64,000 nt of DNA from contig NZ_CP023449.1 in assembly GCF_002355275.1 (NCBI RefSeq), positions 641,001 through 705,000 on the forward strand, read 5' to 3'. The stretch comes from Rhizorhabdus dicambivorans. GTDB taxonomy: Bacteria; Pseudomonadota; Alphaproteobacteria; Sphingomonadales; Sphingomonadaceae. The first letter of the stretch is position 1; each line of letters opens with the position of its first letter. Position numbers and translations under genes: made by a program. Under the pieces are notes generated by a model that made no database searches, had not been told where the DNA came from, and was given only the letters and a program-made list of their open reading frames with translations. Below, piece by piece: positions 16,398 through 25,783 of this stretch.

Positions 16398-18440
16398 TCA
16401 ATAAACCCCGGAAATCTCCACCGGCAGGCGGGCGCGGGGCGGTTCGAGGAGCAGCGGGGCATGTTTGCCCAGCATCGCCTCGTCATAGCGGGTGCGCGCA
16501 TATTTGGCTTCGGTGACGGCGCGGGTCGCGGCCTGATCGCGCAATATGGTCGGCTTCAGGAAGACGAACAGGGTGCGCTTCACCTGCGCTTCCCTGCGGC
16601 TCTTGAACAGTTCGCCCAGCACCGGGACATCGCCCAGGATCGGAACCTGGCTCTTGGTCAGCGTCCGGTCGTCGGCGATCAGGCCGCCGAGCACGATCGT
16701 CTGGCCGTCATCGGCGAGCACGGTCGTCTGGATGCTGCGCCGGTTGGTGATGAGGTCGGCCGCGCCGATCACGGCGGGGACGAGCGCCGACACCTCCTGC
16801 GCCACCTCCAGCCGCACGACATTGCCCTGGTGGATGCGCGGCACGACCTTCAGGGTCAGGCCGACGTCCTGGCGCTCGATCGTGGTGAAGGGGTTGAGCG
16901 AGTTGCCGTCGGTGGCGAAGCTGCCTGTGCGGAAGGGGACGTTCTGGCCGACCACGATCTCGGCCGGCTCATTGTCGAGCGTGGTGAGGCTCGGCGTCGA
17001 CAGCAGGTTGGCGCGGGTCGACTGGCCCAATGCCTGGACCAGCACGCTGAAATTGTCGCCCAAGCCGATATTGGCCGATCCGCCATTGGGCGCCACCGCC
17101 ACAGCCGCCGGCGCGCCGATCGCGCCCAGGATGGTGGAGAGCGACACGCCCGGGCCGGTGGTGAAGGAGGTGGCGGCGCCGTCGCCCCGGTTGAGCGCCG
17201 CCGCGCCCAGCCCGAGCTGGACCGAGAGCTGCTCGGCCTCGTCGCCGCTGATCTCGACGATCGCCGCCTCGATCAGCACCTGCGGGCGACGGACATCGAG
17301 CTGGGCGATCAGTGGCTCGACCTCGGCGATCGCGGCGGGGGTGCCGCGCAGCACGATGGCGTTGAGTTCGGGGGCCGGCTGGACGGTCAGCTCGGGAGTC
17401 GAGAAACCCTTCGCGGCGCCGTCTCCATCGCCGGCCGCGGCTGCGGGCGCCTCGGCCCCCCCGCCCAGGGTCGAGGGAGTTGAGCCCAGCGACATCGACG
17501 ATGCCGCCATCCGCGCGTTCGATTCCTGCCGGGTGATCCGGGCGCGGCCGCCGGCCACGGCGCGGGCGACCGGGTTGGTCACCGCGCCCTGCTCGCCCAG
17601 CACGCCGCGCAGCACATCCGTCACCGCTTCGGAATCGCCATTGTTGAGCCGGATCATCCGCGTGACCGGCACCCCAGCGCCCGGCTTGTCGATGGTGCTG
17701 GCAAGGCGGCGGGCCTCGGAAACCATGTTGGGCTCGCCCCGGACGAGGACGATGTTGCTGCGCTCATCGGCGACGACGCGGGGGCCGCCCGTCTGGGTGC
17801 CATCGCCGAACACGCCCTGGATCGCGGCCGCCACATCCTTGGCGTTGGCGTAGCGCAGGGTGATGCTGTCGAATCGGCCGCCCCCCCCATAATCGAGCGC
17901 GCGGGCGAGCGATTCGATGCGGCGGACATTCTCGGCATAGTCGGTGACGATGATCGCGTTCGGGCTCGACATCGCCTCGATGCTGCCGAACTGCGCGACC
18001 AGCGGGCGGAAGACGCGCACCGCCTGCTCGCCCGATACATTCTGGAGCCGGATCATCCGGGTGGTGACGTCTTGCCCCGACAGGCGCCCGCCGACCCCGG
18101 CATCGCGGATCGCGGTGGCCTGCGGGATGATACGCCAGGCGCGGCCCGAGCGGACGGCGGCGAAGCCATGGACCCTGAGCACTGACTGGAACAGGTCCCA
18201 CACCCCATCGACCGACAGGGGCTCGGCGGAGGTGACGTTGACGGTTCCCTTCACCGCCGGGTCGAGGATCAGGGTGCGGCCGGTGATCCGGGAGATTTGC
18301 TCGGCGACGTCGGATATCTCCACCGCGCGCATGTTGACGACCACGTCGGCGGGCTGGGCCGCGCCCTGGGCCAGAACCGGCGTCGCCACCAGCGAGGCGG
18401 CCACCAGGGCGGAGAGGGCGGTTCGGGCGGGGAGATACAC
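16398..18440 (-). CDS. gspD: Type II secretion outer-membrane secretin
   Basis: 680 residues forming the outer-membrane channel. Signal peptide (about 1-25, ending PVLAQ), N0 domain (VVVNMRAVEISDVAEQISRI), repeated N1-N3 domains, then the C-terminal secretin barrel with VGQNVPFRTGSF and the end segment DVPVLGELFKSRREAQVKRTL. Start is GTG 18440, with TTGAGGATC upstream, 11 bases after the gspC stop. The frame stays open further but that is shadow of gspC. Last gene of gspG-H-I-C-D. Confidence 0.95.
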   Translation of the reverse strand: MYLPARTALSALVAASLVATPVLAQGAAQPADVVVNMRAVEISDVAEQISRITGRTLILDPAVKGTVNVTSAEPLSVDGVWDLFQSVLRVHGFAAVRSGRAWRIIPQATAIRDAGVGGRLSGQDVTTRMIRLQNVSGEQAVRVFRPLVAQFGSIEAMSSPNAIIVTDYAENVRRIESLARALDYGGGGRFDSITLRYANAKDVAAAIQGVFGDGTQTGGPRVVADERSNIVLVRGEPNMVSEARRLASTIDKPGAGVPVTRMIRLNNGDSEAVTDVLRGVLGEQGAVTNPVARAVAGGRARITRQESNARMAASSMSLGSTPSTLGGGAEAPAAAAGDGDGAAKGFSTPELTVQPAPELNAIVLRGTPAAIAEVEPLIAQLDVRRPQVLIEAAIVEISGDEAEQLSVQLGLGAAALNRGDGAATSFTTGPGVSLSTILGAIGAPAAVAVAPNGGSANIGLGDNFSVLVQALGQSTRANLLSTPSLTTLDNEPAEIVVGQNVPFRTGSFATDGNSLNPFTTIERQDVGLTLKVVPRIHQGNVVRLEVAQEVSALVPAVIGAADLITNRRSIQTTVLADDGQTIVLGGLIADDRTLTKSQVPILGDVPVLGELFKSRREAQVKRTLFVFLKPTILRDQAATRAVTEAKYARTRYDEAMLGKHAPLLLEPPRARLPVEISGVY

Positions 18441-18451
18441 GGTGCTGATCC

Positions 18452-19282
18452 TCAACGGAGAGCGAAAGAGAAGGAGATGCGCTTGCCGCCGCGCAGCACA
18501 TCGACCTGCGCCGGGCCGGCCATCGCCTGGGCGATGAGCTGGCGGTCGCTGGCGACGGCGGTGGCGGGCAGGCCGTTGATGCGCTCGATGACGTCGCCGG
18601 GCTGGAGCCCCGCCCGGCGCGCTTCCGGCGAAGGCTCGGCGCCGATCCGGTAGGCACCGGCGGCGGGTGCCGCGCCGAGCTTCTGGAGCAGATCGAGCGG
18701 GCCGGCTCCGGCGGTGGCGGCCGGCGGCGGGGCAATGGCCTGCATCGGCTGCGTGCCCGATCCGTCGGATGGGCCGGTCGCGGGAACGCCGGTGATAACG
18801 GGCGAGGCGGGGGGGGGCGCGGCTGCGGGCGGCGCCCCCCCTGCCGATACGCGCGGCAGATCGAGCCGTTCGAGCCGACCGTTGACCCGCAGCAGCACGC
18901 GATCGAGCGCGATCTCCTCGATCGTGGCGCCGCCGGGCACCGCCTGCCCGATCGCATAGGCAACCGGCTGGCCGCCGGCCGGGGCGATCAGTGCGGAGGA
19001 GGCCGATCGCGGATCGGCGAGGATCACGCCGCGCAGGACAAGGGCGAGGGCGGTCGGCTGGGCCGAGCCGGCATCGGGCCGGCCGAAAGGGGCCAGCGCC
19101 AGTGCGGGCGCGATGTCGGCGGCGGGGGCCGGCGGCGTCGCCGGGCCGGCTGCCGGGGGCGGGGCGGCGGCGGGGCGCGCTCCGACCAGCCGCCAGGTCA
19201 GCCCGGCAAGGGCGACGGCGACCGAGGCGATCACCAGCCCGGTGAAGATGTCGGCGGCGCGGGAGGCCTGGCGCGGGGTCAT
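18452..19282 (-). CDS. gspC: Type II secretion protein C with PDZ domain
   Basis: 276 residues. One membrane span (about 13-34), the homology region that binds GspD (about 60-130, LVLRGVILADPRSASSALIA), a Pro/Ala-rich linker (about 145-185), and a C-terminal PDZ domain (EARRAGLQPGDVIERINGL). It couples the inner-membrane platform to the secretin and helps select substrates. ATG overlaps the gspI stop as ATGA. Confidence 0.92.
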   Translation of the reverse strand: MTPRQASRAADIFTGLVIASVAVALAGLTWRLVGARPAAAPPPAAGPATPPAPAADIAPALALAPFGRPDAGSAQPTALALVLRGVILADPRSASSALIAPAGGQPVAYAIGQAVPGGATIEEIALDRVLLRVNGRLERLDLPRVSAGGAPPAAAPPPASPVITGVPATGPSDGSGTQPMQAIAPPPAATAGAGPLDLLQKLGAAPAAGAYRIGAEPSPEARRAGLQPGDVIERINGLPATAVASDRQLIAQAMAGPAQVDVLRGGKRISFSFALR

Positions 19283-19650
19283 CGCGTCGTCGTGCCCTTG
19301 TCGCGGAAGCCGTCGAGCGTGACGAGCGGTGCCCTGCCGCCGACGTCCGACACGGCGACCTGCACCTTGGCGAGGTCGGGATCGTCGGTGGCACTTTCGC
19401 TAACCACGACGTTCCAGCGCTGGCCCAGCATCTCCACGACCGAGGGACCGGCGCGCGCGCCGGGCAGCGCCAGCTCGGCCAGCCGGTTCTGCGCGACGAG
19501 CTGCGCGGCGGCGCGGCGTTCGAGGCCACGGATCGAATCGACATGCGCTTCCGCCGCGCGCACCAGCCCCGCGGCGGCGATGGCAAGCACCAGCAGCGCC
19601 ACCAGCGCCTCGATCAGGGAGAACCCCTCCTGCCCCGCCCGCGCGATCAT
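19279..19650 (-). CDS. gspI: Type II secretion minor pseudopilin I
   Basis: 123 residues. The type IV pilin-like leader ends at EGFSLIEALVALLV, with processing after Gly and Glu at position 5. It joins the tip complex of the pseudopilus with GspJ and GspK. Overlaps gspH upstream and gspC downstream by four bases each. Confidence 0.92.
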   Translation of the reverse strand: MIARAGQEGFSLIEALVALLVLAIAAAGLVRAAEAHVDSIRGLERRAAAQLVAQNRLAELALPGARAGPSVVEMLGQRWNVVVSESATDDPDLAKVQVAVSDVGGRAPLVTLDGFRDKGTTTR

Positions 19651-20108
19651 GCGGCGGGCGCCGCGACGGGGGTGGCGGACAGCCCGTCATAGACCACAAG
19701 CCAGCGATCATCCCCGGCCTTCAGCCCGATCGCGGCGGGGACCCCGCTGCCGTCGACGCCGAGCAGCAGCGGCGGGGTGCGGCGGCCCATGTCGAGGCGG
19801 ATGCCGGCGGGCAGGCGGTGGCGGGCATGGCCGTCATCGCTGCCCTCGCGCCACGCCGCGCCGTCGCCGTCGAGGAAGGCATAGCTCTTCGCATCCCAGG
19901 TGAAGGCGACCGGGCGATCCGACACCATCGCCTCGTCGGCCACCGACTGGAGCCGGGACGAGAGGCGCCGCGCCTCCGATTCGACGCTGGGCGCGCGGGT
20001 GGCGGCACCGATGCCGAGCGCGGTCGCGCCGGCGGCGACGCCGATGATGGCGAGCACCGCCAGCATCTCGACCAGGGTCATGCCCGATTCGCCCCCACGC
20101 GATTCCAT
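19647..20108 (-). CDS. gspH: Type II secretion minor pseudopilin H
   Basis: 153 residues with leader ESGMTLVEMLAVLAIIG (cleavage after Gly, Glu+5), a hydrophobic first helix and a mixed C-terminal domain of GspH type. ATG overlaps the gspG stop by one base (TGATG). Connects the major pseudopilin shaft to the I-J-K tip. Confidence 0.9.
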   Translation of the reverse strand: MESRGGESGMTLVEMLAVLAIIGVAAGATALGIGAATRAPSVESEARRLSSRLQSVADEAMVSDRPVAFTWDAKSYAFLDGDGAAWREGSDDGHARHRLPAGIRLDMGRRTPPLLLGVDGSGVPAAIGLKAGDDRWLVVYDGLSATPVAAPAA

Positions 20109-20590
20109 CAGGGCGCTTTAGCATCCAGATCGGCGTCGAGTCCCTCGCCACCGGGCTTGCCGTCCTTGCCGAGACTCATCAGGTCGAAGCCGCCGCCCGC
20201 GCCGGGGTAACGATAGACATAGGGCCGCTGCCACGGATCGACCGGCGCCCGTTCCAGATAGCCCTCGGGCGACCAGTTGCGCGGCTCGGGCGCGGTTGTC
20301 GGCTTGGCGGACAGCGCGGCCAGGCCCTGCTCTGTCGTCGGATAATCGCCATTGTCGAGCCGGTACATCTTCAGCGCGGCGGAGATGGTGCGCATGTCGG
20401 TCTTGGCGGTCGTCACCCGTGCCTCATCGGGCCGGTTGGCGACGTTCATCACGATCATCCCGGCGATCACGCCGATGATGACCAGCACCACCAGCATCTC
20501 GATCAGGGTGAGGCCGGCCTCGCGATCCGAAATCGCGCGCTGCCCGCGATGTTCGGGCTCGTCATGAAAGTGTTGCGAAACTATGATCAT
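20108..20590 (-). CDS. gspG: Type II secretion major pseudopilin G
   Basis: 160 residues. Leader REAGLTLIEMLVVLVIIGVIAG with Glu at +5, then the GspG signature YRLDNGDYPTTEQGLAAL and the calcium-loop end (PWQRPYVYRYPG...FDLMSLGKDG). The prepeptide of about 26 residues is long for this family, and there is no other in-frame start inside it. ATG 20590 lies only 22 bases from the divergent gspL start. First gene of gspG-H-I-C-D. Confidence 0.95.
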   Translation of the reverse strand: MIIVSQHFHDEPEHRGQRAISDREAGLTLIEMLVVLVIIGVIAGMIVMNVANRPDEARVTTAKTDMRTISAALKMYRLDNGDYPTTEQGLAALSAKPTTAPEPRNWSPEGYLERAPVDPWQRPYVYRYPGAGGGFDLMSLGKDGKPGGEGLDADLDAKAP

Positions 20591-20612
20591 GGGCGCGCTA
20601 TGAGATACATCG

Positions 20613-21701
20613 ATGAAACTCATGTTACAGTCGCCTAGCATAGCGCCCGCTTTCGCGCGGATAAAAAATGCGCTCGCCGACCGCGCGGCCGGGGGCGTGT
20701 GGATGCTGGACGGTGGCGTGCCGCACGCCATTGCGGCCAGTGCCGCCCGCGATCTGCTGCTGGTTCCCGCCGAACAGGTGTTGGTGCTGGGGGCGGCACT
20801 TCCCCTGCCGTCGCGGGCCAAGCGGATCGCCGCGCTGCCCTTCGCGATCGAAGACCGGATCGCGGCCCGTGCCGATCAGGTCCATCTCGCGCTGGGCGCG
20901 CAGGGGCCGGGCGGAGAATGGCTGGCCGGGGTGGTCGATCCCGCGCTGATGGCGGGCTGGGTCGCGGAGGCCGAGGCCGCCGGGCTCGGCGACGCCACGA
21001 TCATGCCGGATGCGCTGGCGCTGCCGCTGCCCGAGCCGGGGTGCTGGAGCGTCCACCGGATCGGCGCGCGCATATTGGCGCGGCTGCCAGACGGCACCGG
21101 CTTCGCGGCGATGGAGCCGCTGTTCCTGTCGATCTGGGCCGCAGCGGGCAGGCCCGAATGCGACGAGGCAGGCTTCGGCGATGCGGCCATTCCGATCGCG
21201 CTGGACCTGCGACAGGGCATCTTCGCCCGCCCGCGCCAGGGGCTATCGCGCACCGCGCGGCGGGTGGCGCTGGTCGCGGCTGGTGGATTGCTGGCCCATG
21301 GCGCGATCGCCACCGCCGACACCTTCGCCCTGCGCTCGATCGCGGCCAAGCGCGGCGCCGAGCTGACCGCCCAGCTCAACGCTTCGGCGCCCGGCCGCTT
21401 CACCGGCAGCGATCCGCATGAGGCCGCCGCCGTCGCCGCCGAGATATTGCCGGCAGGCGGCACCGCGCCGCCCGGCGCGCTGCTGCCGCTGCTGACCCGT
21501 GCGTCCGCCGCGCTGGCGCCGTTCGGCGGCGCGGTGACGGTGCGGGCGATGCGGTTCGACGAGGCGGGGCGGAGCCTGCGCTTCGATTGCGATTCGGCCG
21601 ATCCGGGTGCGGCACGCGGCATCGTCGACGCGCTCCGCCAGGCGGGGCTGAACGGGCGATTCGAAGGCGACAGCCTGATCGTGACGGGAGGGGCCGCATG
21701 A
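20613..21701 (+). CDS. gspL: Type II secretion protein L
   Basis: 362 residues. An actin-like cytoplasmic domain (about 1-210) anchors GspE, a membrane span follows (about 222-240), then a small periplasmic domain that pairs with GspM. The weak conservation is normal for GspL; identity rests on topology plus the following gspM-E-F order with 4-base overlaps. Confidence 0.88.
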   Translation: MKLMLQSPSIAPAFARIKNALADRAAGGVWMLDGGVPHAIAASAARDLLLVPAEQVLVLGAALPLPSRAKRIAALPFAIEDRIAARADQVHLALGAQGPGGEWLAGVVDPALMAGWVAEAEAAGLGDATIMPDALALPLPEPGCWSVHRIGARILARLPDGTGFAAMEPLFLSIWAAAGRPECDEAGFGDAAIPIALDLRQGIFARPRQGLSRTARRVALVAAGGLLAHGAIATADTFALRSIAAKRGAELTAQLNASAPGRFTGSDPHEAAAVAAEILPAGGTAPPGALLPLLTRASAALAPFGGAVTVRAMRFDEAGRSLRFDCDSADPGAARGIVDALRQAGLNGRFEGDSLIVTGGAA

Positions 21702-22198
21702 CCCTCGACTTCGCCACCCTCTTCCCCACCGCCGAGCCGGCGCGGCAGAAGCTGGTCGGCTGGTGGCAGGCGCGCAGCCGGCGCGAGCAGATTCTCCTCG
21801 CGGTGATGGGTGCGCTGATCGCGCTGTGGCTGCTGATCAGCCTGATCGTCCTGCCGATCCAGCGCGCCCGTGCCGAGGCGCTCGCCGATATCCGCACCTA
21901 TGAAGCGCTGACCGCGCGGCTGCGCAGCGCCGGGACGATCGGATCGCAGCCCGTGACGGTGCAGGGCGGCCCGCCGGCGCAGATATTGTCGACCACCGCC
22001 GCCACCTTCGGGATCGTTCCGGTGGTCAATGGCGATGGCTCCGACCTGAGCGTGACTGTCGCCGACGCGCCCTATGATTCGCTGCTGCGCTGGATCGCGG
22101 CGGTCGAGCAGGGCAGCCGGCTGCGCGTCACCGCCCTGCGGATCGAGCGCCGGCCGACCAGCGGCTTCGTCTCGGCATCGCTGGTGGTGCGGCCATGA
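21698..22198 (+). CDS. gspM: Type II secretion protein M
   Basis: 166 residues. Short cytoplasmic start (WWQARSRREQ), a membrane span (about 35-55), and a periplasmic ferredoxin-like domain (VTVADAPYDSLLRWIAAVE...GFVSASLVV). It partners GspL in the inner-membrane platform. Overlaps gspL and gspE by four bases (ATGA). Confidence 0.9.
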   Translation: MTLDFATLFPTAEPARQKLVGWWQARSRREQILLAVMGALIALWLLISLIVLPIQRARAEALADIRTYEALTARLRSAGTIGSQPVTVQGGPPAQILSTTAATFGIVPVVNGDGSDLSVTVADAPYDSLLRWIAAVEQGSRLRVTALRIERRPTSGFVSASLVVRP

Positions 22199-23640
22199 CC
22201 GCGCTTCCCTACAGCTTCGCGCGCCGCCATGGCGTGCTGGTCCAGGACGGCGAGCGCTGCCTCCACCGCGCGGGGGCGGACCCGCATGCGCTGCTGGAGA
22301 TGCAGCGCCGTTTCGGCCCGCTGCTCGCCTTCGAGAGCGTGGCGGACGAGGCGTTCGACGGCGCCATCGCCGCGCAATATCGCGACAGTGCGGCGGGCGG
22401 CATGGACCTGAGCGAGACCGACGATCTCGCCACCTTGGCCGACAGCGCGGCGGCGGTCGACGATCTGCTCGACAGCCGGGACGACAGCCCGGTGATCAAG
22501 CTGATCAACGCGCTGCTGCTGCAGGCGGTGAAGGACGGCGCCTCCGACATCCACGTCGAGACGCAGGAGAAAAGGCTGATCGTCCGCTTCCGGGTCGATG
22601 GCGTGCTGCGCGACATCGTCGAGCCGAAGCGCGCGCTGGCGCCGCTGCTGGTCAGCCGCATCAAGGTGATGGCGCGGCTCGACATCGCCGAAAAGCGGAT
22701 ACCGCAGGACGGGCGCGTGACGCTCCGGGTCGGCGGCTACGACATCGACGTCCGCGTCTCGACCATACCGACCCAGCATGGCGAGCGGGTGGTGATGCGC
22801 CTGCTCGATCGCGGTTCGTCGGGGCTCGATCTGGCCGCGCTCGGCATGTCCGAGCAGGACCGGGAGACCTTCGGCAAGCTGCTCGACAGGCCGCACGGGA
22901 TTCTGCTCGTCACCGGTCCGACCGGATCGGGCAAGACGACCACCCTCTACACCGCGCTGACCCACCTGAACGACCGCAAGCGCAACATCATGACGGTCGA
23001 GGACCCGATCGAATATGAGCTGGCGGGGATCGGCCAGACCCAGGTCAACGCCAAGACCGGCATGACCTTTGCGCGCGGCCTGCGCGCGATCCTGCGCCAG
23101 GATCCCGACGTGATCATGGTCGGCGAGATCCGCGACCAGGAGACCGCCGAGGTTGCGGTGCGATCGTCGATGACGGGGCATTTCGTGCTGTCGACCTTGC
23201 ACACCAACAGCGCGATCGGATCGGTCACCCGGCTGATCGACATGGGGGTGGAGCGCTATCTGCTGGCGCCGATGGTGGTCGGCCTGATCGCCCAGCGGCT
23301 GGTGCGCCGGCTGTGCGAACATTGCCGCTGGCAGGACCGTTCGACCGAGGCCGATTCGATCCTGCTCGGCAAGGCGCTGAAGCCCGGCAAGAAGGTCTGG
23401 CGGGCGCAGGGCTGCGAGCATTGCCATGGCGAGGGCTATTCGGGACGGCTCGGGCTTTATGAGGTGGTGGCGGCCGATGACGAGCTGCGCCGCCTGATCC
23501 ACGACGGCGCTTCCGAGGCGCAGCTCACCGCCGCCGCGCGCAAGCTGGGGCCGAGCCTGCTGGAGGACGGCGTCGCCAAGCTCAAGGCCGGGCTGACGAC
23601 GGTTGAAGAGGTGGCGCGGGTCGTGCAGGACGAAGGCTGA
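22195..23640 (+). CDS. gspE: Type II secretion ATPase E
   Basis: 481-residue hexameric cytoplasmic ATPase that drives pseudopilus assembly. Walker A is GPTGSGKTT, the Asp box and Walker B lie in DPDVIMVGEIRDQET, and a tetracysteine zinc knuckle (LCEHC and GCEHC) lies near the C-terminus before GYSGRLGLYEVV. Full length for GspE. Its stop overlaps the gspF start by one base. Confidence 0.96.
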   Translation: MTALPYSFARRHGVLVQDGERCLHRAGADPHALLEMQRRFGPLLAFESVADEAFDGAIAAQYRDSAAGGMDLSETDDLATLADSAAAVDDLLDSRDDSPVIKLINALLLQAVKDGASDIHVETQEKRLIVRFRVDGVLRDIVEPKRALAPLLVSRIKVMARLDIAEKRIPQDGRVTLRVGGYDIDVRVSTIPTQHGERVVMRLLDRGSSGLDLAALGMSEQDRETFGKLLDRPHGILLVTGPTGSGKTTTLYTALTHLNDRKRNIMTVEDPIEYELAGIGQTQVNAKTGMTFARGLRAILRQDPDVIMVGEIRDQETAEVAVRSSMTGHFVLSTLHTNSAIGSVTRLIDMGVERYLLAPMVVGLIAQRLVRRLCEHCRWQDRSTEADSILLGKALKPGKKVWRAQGCEHCHGEGYSGRLGLYEVVAADDELRRLIHDGASEAQLTAAARKLGPSLLEDGVAKLKAGLTTVEEVARVVQDEG

Positions 23641-24857
23641 TGCCGGCTTTTGCGTATCGCGCCGTCGATGCGCGCGGTTCCTCCAAGGCGGGGGTGATCG
23701 AGGCATCGAGCCCCGCCGCAGCGCGCCAGCTGCTGCGCGACCGCGAGCTGTTGCCGACCTCGGTGGAGGCGGCAACCGCCGGGGGCGCCGCGCCGGGACT
23801 GGTGGCGCGGTTCCGCAAGCGGATCGGGGCGCGGGCGCTGTCGACGGTGACGCGGCAGATCGCGACGCTCGTGACCAGCGAGGTCAATGTCGAACATGCG
23901 CTGAAGCTGGTCGCCGACCAGGCCGAGAGCGCTACGCTGCGCTCGCTCCTGCTCGATGTGCGCGGGGCGATCCTCGACGGCTACAGCTTTGCCGCCGCGC
24001 TGAAGCTCCATCCGGGGACCTTCCCGGAGTTCTACACCGCCTCGGTCGCGGCGGGCGAACAGGCGGGGCGGCTGCCCCAGGTGCTCGAGCATCTCGCCGA
24101 CTTCGTCGAGAACCGGCAGCGCAACCAGCAGAAAATCCAGCTCGCCCTGCTCTATCCGGCGCTGCTGGCGCTGGTTTCCTTCGGGATGATGGCGCTGCTG
24201 ATGGTCTATGTCGTGCCCGACATCGTCCGGGTGTTCATCTCGCGCGGGGCCGAGCTGCCCTTCCTCACCCGCGCGCTGATCGCGATCTCCACCGGGCTGC
24301 AGAGCTACGGATTGGCGATGATGATTGCGCTTCTGGCGGCCATCCTGCTGTTCGGGCGCTGGCTGCGGGTGCCGGCCAACCGGCTGCGCTTCGATCGCGG
24401 TTTCGCGCGGACATGGCCGTTCGCTCGGTTCAGCCGCCAATATAATGCGGCGCGCTTCGCGGCGAGCCTGGCGACGCTGGTGCAAAGCTCGGTGCCGCTG
24501 GTCGAGGCGCTCAATGCGGCGGCGGCCGTCACCCCCAACGTCCATTTCCGCGAGGCGGCGCTGGGCGTCGCCGCGCGGGTGCGTGAGGGTGCCAGCCTGC
24601 AGGCGGCGATGGGCGAATCGGGCATCTTCCCGTCGATGCTGGTGGCGATCGTCGCGAGCGGCGAGAATGGCGGCCAGCTCGGTCCGGCCCTTGCCCGCGC
24701 CGCCGCCGAGCTGGAACGCGAGCTGGAGGCGATGGCGGCCATGCTGGTCGCACTGGTGGAGCCGCTCGTGCTGCTGCTGATGGGCGGGCTGGTGCTGCTG
24801 ATGGTGCTGGCGATCCTGCTGCCGATCATCAACCTCAACAATATCGTGGGGATGTGA
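23640..24857 (+). CDS. gspF: Type II secretion inner-membrane protein F
   Basis: 405 residues. Short N-terminal cytoplasmic segment (FAYRAVDARGSSKAGVIEA), then two T2SSF helical domains, each with FYTASVAAGEQAGRLPQVLE-type motifs (second copy MLVAIVASGENGGQLGPAL) and three membrane spans. It forms the platform core that GspE acts on. Last gene of gspL-M-E-F. Confidence 0.95.
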   Translation: MPAFAYRAVDARGSSKAGVIEASSPAAARQLLRDRELLPTSVEAATAGGAAPGLVARFRKRIGARALSTVTRQIATLVTSEVNVEHALKLVADQAESATLRSLLLDVRGAILDGYSFAAALKLHPGTFPEFYTASVAAGEQAGRLPQVLEHLADFVENRQRNQQKIQLALLYPALLALVSFGMMALLMVYVVPDIVRVFISRGAELPFLTRALIAISTGLQSYGLAMMIALLAAILLFGRWLRVPANRLRFDRGFARTWPFARFSRQYNAARFAASLATLVQSSVPLVEALNAAAAVTPNVHFREAALGVAARVREGASLQAAMGESGIFPSMLVAIVASGENGGQLGPALARAAAELERELEAMAAMLVALVEPLVLLLMGGLVLLMVLAILLPIINLNNIVGM

Positions 24858-24874
24858 TGGGGGTGGCCGTCCAA

Positions 24875-25012
24875 GATCCTCCCTGCGCGAAGCGTGGGGA
24901 GGGGGACCATCCGGAGGATGGTGGAGGGGTCTGGCGCGCAGCGCCAGCTTCGCTGTCGCCCCCTCCACCGCCTGCGGCGGTCCCCCTCCCCATCCTGCGG
25001 ATAGGGAGGATC
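24875..25012. repeat. GATCCTCCC...GGGAGGATC palindromic element
   Basis: A 138-base composite palindrome between convergent gspF and gspN. The ends GATCCTCCC and GGGAGGATC pair, and inside are GGGGAGGGGGACC with GGTCCCCCTCCCC and GGAGGGG with CCCCTCC. A related copy lies at 52853-52970. It may act as a terminator for both flanking genes. Confidence 0.7.
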
Positions 25013-25018
25013 TTCAGG

Positions 25019-25783
25019 TCAGAGCTCGGTCTCGATCTTCATCCCGCCCGGGGTGGAGGCGAAGGGCAGGGCCGCTGCGCCCTCGGCGGTGACGATCAGC
25101 TGGAGTTTGCCGTCCTTGTCCAGCCCGCCGACCACGAAGGGGGTGCGCGGCTGGCCGAGCGCGGCAAGGTTGATGACCGCGAGGCCCGGCGTCTGACGGA
25201 TGTCGAGCGCCATAGCGGGCACGCCGACCGGCGGCTGCCCGCCGAACGCCTGGCAGCTGCCCGGATCGCTGCGCAGCCTGCCCTCCGCGCCCTGGTCGTC
25301 GCCGCCGATCGACAGCCGCTCGAGATCGATCTGCATCCGCAGGGTGCAGGCGAAGCTGGGCCTGATCAGCGCGCCGAGCAGCGCCCCGTTGGCGGTGCCG
25401 CTGACATTGTCGAGCAGCACCCGGCCCGGCCGCAGCAATGCCCGGCCGGCGAGCGAGGTTTCGGGCCCTTCGGCGGTCACGTCCGCCGCGAAGCCGAAGC
25501 GCGCGATGCTGCGCAGAGGGGCCCAGCGCCATTCGATCCGGTTCGCGGCATCGAGCGGCGCCGATCCGTGCCAGATCGTGCCGGTCGCGTCTGGAAGGGG
25601 CGAAACCAGCTGCGCGGGAATCGTCGCCAGCAGGCTCAGCAGATATATGGCTACGCCCATGCCGGTGAAGATCAGCGTGCGGCGGTTGAAGCGGCGGCGT
25701 TCGGGAGCATCCGATGAATCGAGATAGGCGTCGCGTTCTGGGTCTGCTGCCATCGGCGCTGCTGCTGGGGTCGGCATCGTCAC
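25019..25783 (-). CDS. gspN: Type II secretion protein N
   Basis: Up to 254 residues. Cytoplasmic N-terminus, one membrane span (about 36-56, FTGMGVAIYLLSLLATIPA), then a GspN-type periplasmic beta domain with an internal Cys pair (SFACTL and GSCQAF). Starts at 25783, 25777 or 25753 are all in frame, and every one lies inside the divergent gene beginning at 25714. It stands alone on its strand, facing away from the J-K genes. The family role in secretion is accessory and ill defined. Confidence 0.82.
   Translation of the reverse strand: MTMPTPAAAPMAADPERDAYLDSSDAPERRRFNRRTLIFTGMGVAIYLLSLLATIPAQLVSPLPDATGTIWHGSAPLDAANRIEWRWAPLRSIARFGFAADVTAEGPETSLAGRALLRPGRVLLDNVSGTANGALLGALIRPSFACTLRMQIDLERLSIGGDDQGAEGRLRSDPGSCQAFGGQPPVGVPAMALDIRQTPGLAVINLAALGQPRTPFVVGGLDKDGKLQLIVTAEGAAALPFASTPGGMKIETEL

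Noticed and set aside
18452..19586. Extending gspD upstream through gspC and gspI
   Set aside because: Those residues are Arg/Pro-rich shadow of gspC/gspI; the GTG at 18440 gives a normal signal peptide.
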